Shown here: piece by piece, positions 1-5,425 of the stretch
How the letters are laid out: each line of letters starts with the position of its first letter
Position numbering within the stretch: position 1 is the stretch's first letter
Source of the DNA: Bacteroidales bacterium UBA2939
GTDB lineage: Bacteria > Bacteroidota > Bacteroidia > Bacteroidales > P3
Direction: 5' to 3'
DNA length: 11,869 nt
Assembly (NCBI GenBank): GCA_002349055.1
Contig: DECD01000021.1
Location: forward strand, 828 to 12,696
Program-made: the position numbers and the translations under genes
Notes under the pieces: model-generated
What the model was told of the DNA's origin: nothing
The model's input: the letters and a program-made list of their open reading frames with translations, nothing else
Databases searched by the model: none

Positions 1-2
1 AC

Positions 3-53
3 ACCGGCCGCGTCTCCGACAGCGTCTACATCGGCACGGGCAACATCGGTTGA
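3..53 (+). CDS. 3' end of an unidentified plus-strand gene (partial)
   Basis: Only the last 16 codons are in the window. The frame starting at base 3 reads TGRVSDSVYIGTGNIG and ends in TGA at 51-53. The other two forward frames run on through the terminator region. The assignment rests on the stop lying 35 bp before a well-formed intrinsic terminator on the same strand, the expected arrangement for a gene end. The Gly/Ser/Thr-rich tail is too short to assign a family, so no function is proposed. Confidence 0.5.
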   Translation, partial: TGRVSDSVYIGTGNIG

Positions 54-88
54 TTCCTTCTTCCCTTCCTACTTTACTTTTCCAGCGG

Positions 89-118
89 GACTCCTCAAAC
101 AAGGGGAGTCTCGTTTTT
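89..118 (+). terminator. Intrinsic terminator of the left-edge gene
   Basis: The arms GACTCCTC (89-96) and GGGGAGTC (103-110) form an 8-bp stem with one G-T pair. The loop is AAACAA, and a run of five T follows at 114-118. This is a textbook Rho-independent terminator for the plus strand, 35 bp after the TGA of the left-edge gene. Confidence 0.85.
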
Positions 119-139
119 ATTGGTAATTGGTAATTGGTG
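119..139. repeat. Three tandem heptamers ATTGGTA
   Basis: Two perfect ATTGGTA units (119-125, 126-132) are followed by ATTGGTG (133-139). The array directly follows the terminator. The TTG (134) and GTG (137) that could start the HTH gene lie in its last unit. The period is 7 bp, as in the arrays at 5346-5373 and 11217-11244. Confidence 0.8.
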
Positions 140-466
140 AATTTTAAATGCACCCAATATACGACCCGCACCACAATAAATCCTGCCACGGCGTATAAAA
201 AAGACGCGGCAGGCCGACGTCTCTACAATGAATGTGTCGCTGCCACACCGAAGGACATAAAGCAGCGTGTGGAATGGTCGTTCGAGATTGCCGACAAGAT
301 AGATGGCATCTTGAAGGAACGCGGTATGACCCAGAAAGAGTTTGCCCGACAGATAGGACGGTCGGAGGCCGAGGTGTGCCGATGGGTAGGCGGTACTCAC
401 AATTTCACATTGGCGACGCTGGCCAAGATTTCGGATGCATTGGGGGTACCACTGATACGGATTTGA
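134..466 (+). CDS. XRE-type helix-turn-helix protein, antitoxin-like, start codon uncertain
   Basis: This is a small DNA-binding protein. Its last ~75 residues have the HTH_3/XRE pattern of Bacteroidota antitoxin-like regulators: a helix with SFEIADKIDGILKERGMTQ, the helix-turn-helix QKEFARQIGRSEAEVCRWVGG, then THNFTLATLAKISDALG. Such proteins usually partner a RelE/HigB-like toxin gene, but none is present on either side. The frame has no ATG before the HTH. The only starts are TTG at 134 and GTG at 137, both inside a heptamer repeat, and the ~30 residues after them are encoded by repeat and palindrome sequence (203-227). Family members often begin MN(E)..., which here would fall at YNECVAATPKD, where the palindrome ends in TAC instead of ATG. 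The gene may therefore have lost its start and be silent, or be read from TTG/GTG with an added N-terminus. The HTH frame itself is intact and ends in TGA. Confidence 0.6.
   Translation: MVNFKCTQYTTRTTINPATAYKKDAAGRRLYNECVAATPKDIKQRVEWSFEIADKIDGILKERGMTQKEFARQIGRSEAEVCRWVGGTHNFTLATLAKISDALGVPLIRI
203..227 (+). repeat. Palindromic element, copy A (degenerate)
   Basis: The plus strand reads GACGCGGCAGGCCGACGTCTC followed by TACA. This is the element of copies B and C in the same orientation relative to the gene that contains it, but with one extra A (GCCGACGTC instead of GCCGCGTC) and a weaker left end (AAGACG for GAGACG). It abuts the conserved part of the HTH gene. Confidence 0.75.
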
Positions 467-476
467 GTAATTTGTT

Positions 477-500
477 AATTTCCCGTAGGGAATTTCTTTT
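477..500. terminator. Possible terminator between the convergent HTH and hydrolase genes
   Basis: AATTTCCC (477-484) and GGGAATTT (488-495) pair with one mismatch around a 3-nt GTA centre. CTTTT follows on the plus strand. It lies 10 bp after the HTH stop and 44 bp beyond the end of the minus-strand hydrolase gene. The stem is short and the minus-strand side lacks a T run, so it would work mainly for the HTH gene. Confidence 0.4.
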
Positions 501-543
501 GATCAACACGGTACGAAAAGCCTATGAAGACCCTATCAACACC

Positions 544-1200
544 CTACCAACCAAGGAGGATTTTGGAGAGGAGCTTGGCGGCGGGCTGGTTGAGGCGGTG
601 GCCGAACTTGTCGCACCAATGAATCTCGTAGCCGAGGCGTTGCAGTGCGGCGGCGTTCTGTTTGGCGGGTTCGCGGCCCACCAGCTCGTCGTCGGTGGAG
701 AAGAGCGCCACCATGCGTTTAGCGGCTCGCGGGGTGCGCTGGTCGCGGAGAGCCATGTAGCGTTTCACGAGGGGTTCGTCGATGGTGTATTCGGTGGCGC
801 CGTCCTCGCGCTCGCAGTGGTAGGGGTGCTTGCCGTAACCGATGCGGCGCAGGGTTGTCTCGATGTTATAGGTGGGGTTGATGGCCACCTTGACGGCCTC
901 GGGGGCGTCGAGATAGAGCAGGTAAAGTCCTCCGAGCGAGGTGCCTGCGATGAGGGTGGGGGAGAAGACGTTGACATAATCCTCCAGGATGGCCATAGCC
1001 TCCTCGGGTTCCACCGGCAGTTCGGGCGAGAGCCACTCGTAGCCGTCGAGGTAGTGGCCGAGCGACGACTTGGTGCCGCTCTTGGCTCCGCTGCCCATGC
1101 CGTGGACATAGAGCGCGTAGGGCTTTTCCTTGGACATATAGGCGTAGGGGTCGCCCTTGTAGGACTCGTTCGCTCCTCGGCGGTCGCGTTCGTAGCTCAT
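544..1200 (-). CDS. YqiA-like (UPF0227) alpha/beta hydrolase, putative esterase
   Basis: This 218-residue protein has the compact YqiA-type serine hydrolase pattern. It shows an oxyanion-side HGMGSG loop at residues 33-38, the nucleophile elbow GTSLGG at 86-91 with Ser88, an acidic residue in FSTDDELVG (Asp170 or Asp171) and a C-terminal histidine in KFGHRLN (His201). No signal peptide is visible, so it should be cytosolic. E. coli YqiA acts on short acyl esters, but the substrate here is unknown. The start overlaps the stop of the DUF58 gene as ATGA (1197-1200), which fixes the start and implies translational coupling. MSKEKPYALYVHG at residue 22 is an alternative core start. This is the last gene of its transcript. 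Confidence 0.8.
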   Translation of the reverse strand: MSYERDRRGANESYKGDPYAYMSKEKPYALYVHGMGSGAKSGTKSSLGHYLDGYEWLSPELPVEPEEAMAILEDYVNVFSPTLIAGTSLGGLYLLYLDAPEAVKVAINPTYNIETTLRRIGYGKHPYHCEREDGATEYTIDEPLVKRYMALRDQRTPRAAKRMVALFSTDDELVGREPAKQNAAALQRLGYEIHWCDKFGHRLNQPAAKLLSKILLGW

Positions 1201-2147
1201 ATTTTACTACGTTTGAGGAGAAATGGAAGTAGTATCTGATGAAAACCCTGGGCGATGTCGACGGGGACATAGTCGATGCGGTACTGCATGGCGCGTTGGC
1301 GCAGGGTGGCGAAGAGGTCGGTCATCTGTCGGCGGTAGTTGTCGGCGACCTCCTCGGGCTGAACTTTCAGCTGGCGGCCGCTCTCGAGGTCGATAAAGAG
1401 GTGTGGCCGCGGGTCGTAGTCGAGGTTAACCTCGTGGGCGAAGTCGTAGGTGTGGAAGATGATGACTTCGTGTTTGTTGTGGCGGAGGTGGCGCAGGGCG
1501 TCGAAGAGGGCCTCCTGGGTGTCTGAGTGACTGGGTGTCTGAGTGGCTGAGTTCGTGAAAGCGTCGGTGAAGAGGACGACGAGGGAGCGCTTGTGGAGTT
1601 GCTCGGCCGTGAGGTGGAGAGCCTCGGGGATGTTGGACTGTAGAGACGCGGCCTGCCGCGTCTCCCCAGTATTGAGCAACTTGTCGAGCAAACCCAGCAG
1701 GTATTGCTGGTGGACGCTGCTGGAGCGGCAGGGTGTCTGCTGGTCGATTTGTCCACTGAAGAGGCTGAGGCCGAAGGCATCGCGCTGGCGGTGGAGAATC
1801 TCTATCAGCACGGCGGCGGCATAGACGGCGAAGGTGAGCTTGTTGGGGCGCTCGATGTCGCCGTGGCGCTCCGTGGGGAAGAGCATGGAGCCGCTCTGGT
1901 CTATCAGCAGCTGGCAGCGCAGGTTGGTCTCCTCCTCGAACTGCTTGACATAGAGGCGGTCGGTGCGGCCATAGAGATGCCAGTCGATGTTCTTGGTGCT
2001 TTCGCCGGTGTTGTACTGGCGGTAGTCGGAGAACTCGACAGAAAAGCCGTGAAAAGGACTTCTATGCCTGCCTGTGATGAAGCCTTCCACCACCTGACGG
2101 GCAAAGAAGTCAAGGGACTTATAGCGAGAAATTTGACCTCTATCCAT
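1197..2147 (-). CDS. DUF58 / VWA-like domain protein
   Basis: This 316-residue protein has no membrane segment. It carries the DUF58 signature GESTKNIDWHLYGRTDRLYV (residues 48-67), followed by a MIDAS-like DQSGSM (83-88) of a von Willebrand A fold. FTDAF (193-197) and the motif DALRHLRHNKHEVIIFH (217-233) are typical of Bacteroidota DUF58 proteins. Relatives usually sit beside a MoxR AAA+ ATPase and BatA/BatB genes; none is within this window. Two insertions mark it: GETRQAASLQ at 161-170, encoded by the palindromic element, and a hydrophilic stretch rich in T/S/Q at about 199-212, encoded by a 16-bp tandem duplication. Both lie in predicted loops, so the fold is probably preserved. The gene overlaps the downstream hydrolase by 4 nt. 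Its start lies just downstream of an inverted repeat. Confidence 0.87.
   Translation of the reverse strand: MDRGQISRYKSLDFFARQVVEGFITGRHRSPFHGFSVEFSDYRQYNTGESTKNIDWHLYGRTDRLYVKQFEEETNLRCQLLIDQSGSMLFPTERHGDIERPNKLTFAVYAAAVLIEILHRQRDAFGLSLFSGQIDQQTPCRSSSVHQQYLLGLLDKLLNTGETRQAASLQSNIPEALHLTAEQLHKRSLVVLFTDAFTNSATQTPSHSDTQEALFDALRHLRHNKHEVIIFHTYDFAHEVNLDYDPRPHLFIDLESGRQLKVQPEEVADNYRRQMTDLFATLRQRAMQYRIDYVPVDIAQGFHQILLPFLLKRSKI
1515..1551. repeat. 16-bp tandem duplication inside the DUF58 gene
   Basis: CTGGGTGTCTGAGTGA (1515-1530) is followed directly by CTGGGTGTCTGAGTGG (1531-1546), a 15/16 match, then a third start CTGAG (1547-1551). On the coding strand this encodes the polar stretch ATQTPSHSDTQE, read in two different frames because 16 is not a multiple of 3. 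Confidence 0.85.
1638..1668 (-). repeat. Palindromic element, copy B, inside DUF58
   Basis: The arms GAGACGCGGC (1643-1652) and GCCGCGTCTC (1655-1664) are perfect 10-bp complements around CT. The 31 bases 1638-1668 are identical to 11814-11844. On the coding strand the element adds GETRQAASLQ to the DUF58 protein without a frameshift, between LLDKLLNT and SNIPEALHL. Confidence 0.92.
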
Positions 2148-2163
2148 TTTGGAGTTAAGGAGA

Positions 2164-2245
2164 AAGGAGATAAGGAGTTAAGACAATACCATCTGTTTTG
2201 GTCATTGTTGCGGCAAAAACTATTGCCTTAACTCCTTATCTCCTT
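2164..2245. repeat. 25-bp inverted repeat between trx and DUF58
   Basis: The arm 2164-2188 and the complement of 2221-2245 match at 24 of 25 positions, including an uninterrupted 19-bp core AAGGAGATAAGGAGTTAAG. The loop is 32 nt. The left arm lies within a longer run of GGAGTTAA/GGAGAAA/GGAGATAA units (2151-2182). In the minus-strand transcript it follows the trx stop by about 13 nt and ends 17 nt before the DUF58 ATG. It could act as a terminator, an mRNA processing site or a translational control element for DUF58, or be a mobile repeat. There is no clean T run after it. Confidence 0.85.
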
Positions 2246-2258
2246 AACTACTGTCTCC

Positions 2259-2573
2259 TTACAGCAATGCATTCAGTTTTTCAGCAAGGGTTTCCTTGGC
2301 CACGAGGCCGACGCTCTTGTCGACGGGCTGGTCGCTGCCGCCTTTGAAGAAGAGGACGGTGGGGACGTTGCGGATGCGGAACTTGGCGGCGAGGTCGCTG
2401 CACTCGTCGACATCGGCGGTGCCGATCATCACACGGCCTTCATATTCTTTCTCGAGTTCCTCGATACGGGGGGCGAGGGCTTTGCAGGGGCCGCACCAGG
2501 TGGCGCCGAAGTCGACCATCACGGGCTTGCCGGAGGCAATCATTTCGTTGAAGTTGGATTCTGTGACTTTCAT
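2259..2573 (-). CDS. trxA: Thioredoxin
   Basis: This 104-residue protein has the full thioredoxin fold. The redox motif WCGPC is at residues 26-30 with the buried Asp21 in MVDFGATWCGPC. The cis-proline is in RNVPT (Pro71), and a C-terminal GLVAKETLAEKL helix closes the fold. There is no signal peptide, so it is a cytosolic disulfide reductant that would be reduced by thioredoxin reductase. The length is normal for the family. It lies 48 nt downstream of der in the same orientation and is probably cotranscribed. The symbol is by family; Bacteroidota often carry several thioredoxins. Confidence 0.93.
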   Translation of the reverse strand: MKVTESNFNEMIASGKPVMVDFGATWCGPCKALAPRIEELEKEYEGRVMIGTADVDECSDLAAKFRIRNVPTVLFFKGGSDQPVDKSVGLVAKETLAEKLNALL

Positions 2574-2607
2574 AATGTTATTTTTATTGTTTCATTTTTT
2601 TACAGCA

Positions 2608-2638
2608 ATTTCCGTGCCAAATTATTTTGCACGGAAAT
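2608..2638 (-). promoter_or_regulatory. Stem-loop across the der stop codon
   Basis: The arms ATTTCCGTGC (2608-2617) and GCACGGAAAT (2629-2638) are perfect 10-bp complements with an 11-nt loop that holds the TAA of der (2622-2624). No T run follows on the minus strand (it reads TGCTGTAAAAAAATG), so it does not look like a normal terminator. It may set the end of a processed der mRNA or adjust read-through to trx. Confidence 0.55.
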
Positions 2639-3926
2639 AAATGGTCATGGGGACGCCGTGGAAGTCCCACAGCTCGCGCATGCGGTTCTCGACGAAGCGC
2701 TTGTAGGGGTCGCGGACATACTGCGGCAGGTTGCAGAAGAAGACGAACTGGGGGTAGGCCGTGGGCAGCTGGGTGATGTATTTGACCTTGACCCATTTGC
2801 CTTTGACCGAGGGCGGCGGGTTCTGCTCCTTGACGATGGGCAACAGCGTGTCGTTGAGTTCGGCGGTGGAGATGCGGCGGGAACGGGCCTCGTAGACCTG
2901 CTTGGCGGTCTCCAACACCTTGAAGATGCGCTGCTTGTTGATGACCGAGGTGAAGACGATGGGCACGTCGTCGAAGGGGGCGATGCGCTCCTTGATGAGA
3001 CGCTCGTAGTCGCGGTGGGTGTTGGTCTCTTTCTGCACGAGGTCCCACTTGTTGACCACGATGACCACGCCCTTGTGGTTGCGTTGGATGAGGGAGAAGA
3101 TGTTGAGGTCCTGCTGCTCGAGGCCCTGGCTGGCGTCGAGCATGAGGATGCAGACATCGGAAGCCTCGATGGCGCGGATGGAGCGCATGACGGAGTAGAA
3201 CTCGAGGTCTTCGCTGACCTTGGCCTTGCGGCGCAATCCGGCGGTGTCGACAAAGTTGAAGTCGAAGCCGAAGAGGTTGTAGTGCGAGTAGACGCTGTCG
3301 CGCGTGGTGCCCGCGATGGGGGTGACGACGGAGCGGTGCTCGCCGGTAATCATATTGATAAAGGAGCTCTTGCCCACATTGGGACGTCCGACCACGGCGA
3401 TGCGGGGCAGGCCGTCGGTGGGGTCGTCCTCGCCCGAGTCGAAGTCCTTGACCAGGGCGTCGAGGAGGTCGCCCGTGCCGCTGCCGGTGACACCGGCAAT
3501 GGGGTAGGGCTCGCCAAGGCCGAGGGAATAGAACTCGGCAAGGGAGTCCATCTGGGCGCTGTTGTCGACCTTGTTGGCCGCCAGCACCACGGGCTTGGGA
3601 CACTTGCGCAGCATCTCGGCCACGTCCTCGTCCATGGGGGTGAGGCCCTCGCGGGCATCGACAAGGAAGAGAATGACATCGGCCTCGTCGATGGCGAGGG
3701 AGACCTGCTTGCGGATTTCGACTTCGAACTCGTCGTCGCCACCCATGACATAGCCACCGGTGTCGATGACGGAGAAGCGTTTGCCGTTCCAGTCGGAATG
3801 GCCGTATTGACGGTCGCGAGTCACGCCGGCGGTCTCGTCGACGATGGCGTTGCGGCTTTCGGTGAGGCGGTTAAAGAGGGTGGATTTGCCGACGTTGGGT
3901 CGTCCTACGATAGCGATAATATTCAT
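2622..3926 (-). CDS. der: Ribosome-assembly GTPase Der (EngA)
   Basis: Der is an essential tandem GTPase that acts in 50S subunit maturation. This 434-residue protein has both G domains. The first has GRPNVGKS at residues 8-15, DTGG at 55-58 and NKVD at 118-121. The second has GRPNVGKS at 180-187, DTAG at 227-230 and NKWD at 292-295. A C-terminal KH-like domain covers about residues 355-434. Length and motif order are normal. The ATG is 3 nt from the TAA of the DUF5723-like gene, so the two are almost certainly cotranscribed. Confidence 0.97.
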   Translation of the reverse strand: MNIIAIVGRPNVGKSTLFNRLTESRNAIVDETAGVTRDRQYGHSDWNGKRFSVIDTGGYVMGGDDEFEVEIRKQVSLAIDEADVILFLVDAREGLTPMDEDVAEMLRKCPKPVVLAANKVDNSAQMDSLAEFYSLGLGEPYPIAGVTGSGTGDLLDALVKDFDSGEDDPTDGLPRIAVVGRPNVGKSSFINMITGEHRSVVTPIAGTTRDSVYSHYNLFGFDFNFVDTAGLRRKAKVSEDLEFYSVMRSIRAIEASDVCILMLDASQGLEQQDLNIFSLIQRNHKGVVIVVNKWDLVQKETNTHRDYERLIKERIAPFDDVPIVFTSVINKQRIFKVLETAKQVYEARSRRISTAELNDTLLPIVKEQNPPPSVKGKWVKVKYITQLPTAYPQFVFFCNLPQYVRDPYKRFVENRMRELWDFHGVPMTIYFRAK

Positions 3927-3929
3927 TTT

Positions 3930-5402
3930 TTACTCTTTGACAGCTTCGATTTTGGTGCGATCACCTTTGCCAATGAGGATGTTGAGACCAAACTTGAGGT
4001 TGACGGCCTTGGATTCAATCAGGTAGAAGTTGCTGATGTAGTCGGCCATGAAGTAGAGCTGCGCAATGGTGAACGGGGTGAGGATGATGCCGATACCGGG
4101 GTTGAAGGGGTCGAAGGTGGAGCCGTCGCTGACCAGGGAGTTGCCCACGATGACCTCGGCCCAGTTGTAGAAGTTGGCACCGAGGGTGAGGGTGGTGTTG
4201 AAGCGGAAGGTGTTGCTGACAGACTGTTTGAAGCCCGAGCTGCTGGAAGACTTGCAGAGCAGACCGCGGTCGAGCTGGCCGTGGAAGAGCAAACCGGCAC
4301 GCAGAATCTTGGCGAAACTGTAGCTGGCACCGAGGTTAATCTTGGTGGGGATGGGGAACCAGTAGTCGCCGGCATCCTCGCGCGAGGGAGTCATGCTGGA
4401 AATCTGGTCGCGGATGTAAGTGGTCACCGAGTCGATGTTGAAGGTACCGTTGTTGAGGATGGTGCTCACATCGAGGCCGTTGAACTCAATGAGACCTTGT
4501 CCGCCCTCGGGAGTCCAGGTGGAGACATTGTTTTTCCAGTGGATACCGGCGGTGAGGTCGTTGATGGCGAGAGAGAAGGTGAAGGGACCCATCTCGTATT
4601 TGGCACCAAGGTCGAAAGCAAGACCCGTGTTGAGGTTGGAGAAGACGTCGCCCATCTTGACGACGAACTGGTGCTTGTTGGTGTCGTAAGGGGCGAAGGT
4701 CGAGAGATGGATTTCGTAGTACATGCGGGCGGAGACCGAATCGACATTATCTTCGGTGTTGAAGACAATCTTGGTGTTGTCGGTCTGTATGTTGGCTATG
4801 CCTCCGAGCAGCTTGACACGGCCGCCGACGGTGAGGCCGAGGTCCTCGAACTTGTATCCCATGCCGAGGCTGGTCTCCAGGTAGGAGGTGACATTCAAGA
4901 TGTCGCCATTGAGCATCTCCACTTCGGGAACGATGGCTCCAGTCTCGGTGATATTACCCTGAAGGATGGCGTCGACGGTGGATTTGGGAAAGCCGAAGCT
5001 GAGGTTGCTGACAATGCGCGTGTTGAAGGTGAAGAACATATTGTTGACCTTGAAGCCGAAACCGAGGAGGTTGACATTGGCGGCAAGGCGGAAGTTGTTC
5101 TTCTCGCTCATGTTGTCGAAGATGGTGTTGATGTCGATGAGGGTGTTTTGGGACTTTTTGTCATAGCGGAGAAAATTGTTGACGCCAATGGGACTTCCCA
5201 ACTGGATGTCGGCACCGGGCAGCATGAGGTAGAAGGTGTTGTTGGTCGGGAAGAACGCCATGTTGTCAATGTTCGACTGAGGCGTGCGCAGCGCGTGATA
5301 GAAGAGATTGTTGGTCTCGCTATAGTTGATCTGCGCGTGGGAAATTGAAAATTGAAAATTGAAAATTGAAAATAGGGCTAACGCCAAAAATATCTTTTTC
5401 AT
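3930..5402 (-). CDS. DUF5723-like outer-membrane beta-barrel protein
   Basis: This 490-residue protein has a signal peptide: MKKIF, a hydrophobic core to about residue 20, and probable cleavage after SHA (residue 23). The rest alternates polar and hydrophobic residues in beta-strands with many aromatic residues, as in outer-membrane barrels. The N-terminal part (NMAFFPTNNTFYLMLPGADIQLG) resembles Bacteroidota DUF5723 proteins, whose function is unknown. The signal-peptide core is encoded by a 7-bp tandem repeat (5346-5373). The gene follows the lipoprotein gene by 23 nt and precedes der by 3 nt, suggesting that the lipoprotein and the barrel are partners at the outer membrane. The family name rests on pattern recognition only. 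Confidence 0.8.
   Translation of the reverse strand: MKKIFLALALFSIFNFQFSISHAQINYSETNNLFYHALRTPQSNIDNMAFFPTNNTFYLMLPGADIQLGSPIGVNNFLRYDKKSQNTLIDINTIFDNMSEKNNFRLAANVNLLGFGFKVNNMFFTFNTRIVSNLSFGFPKSTVDAILQGNITETGAIVPEVEMLNGDILNVTSYLETSLGMGYKFEDLGLTVGGRVKLLGGIANIQTDNTKIVFNTEDNVDSVSARMYYEIHLSTFAPYDTNKHQFVVKMGDVFSNLNTGLAFDLGAKYEMGPFTFSLAINDLTAGIHWKNNVSTWTPEGGQGLIEFNGLDVSTILNNGTFNIDSVTTYIRDQISSMTPSREDAGDYWFPIPTKINLGASYSFAKILRAGLLFHGQLDRGLLCKSSSSSGFKQSVSNTFRFNTTLTLGANFYNWAEVIVGNSLVSDGSTFDPFNPGIGIILTPFTIAQLYFMADYISNFYLIESKAVNLKFGLNILIGKGDRTKIEAVKE
5346..5373. repeat. Four perfect tandem heptamers TGAAAAT in a signal-peptide sequence
   Basis: TGAAAAT occurs four times without a change (5346-5352, 5353-5359, 5360-5366, 5367-5373), with a partial unit before it (GAAAT, 5341-5345). 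On the coding strand the repeat is ATTTTCA. It is read in three frames in turn to give residues 10-19 of the DUF5723-like protein (LFSIFNFQFS), the hydrophobic core of its signal peptide. Confidence 0.95.
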
Positions 5403-5425
5403 TGTTTGTTCCTCCTGAGTTTGAG

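Noticed and set aside
3..53. Naming the left-edge gene
   Set aside because: Sixteen residues with no motif do not support any family.
232..1239. A 335-codon plus-strand open frame
   Set aside because: It overlaps the HTH gene in another frame and lies opposite the hydrolase, both of which have clear family motifs. The product has no recognisable pattern.
2658..5348. An 896-codon open frame on the plus strand, opposite der and the DUF5723-like gene
   Set aside because: Its product is a low-complexity run of V, D, E and G. It mirrors the codon bias of the two real genes on the other strand and shows no domain.
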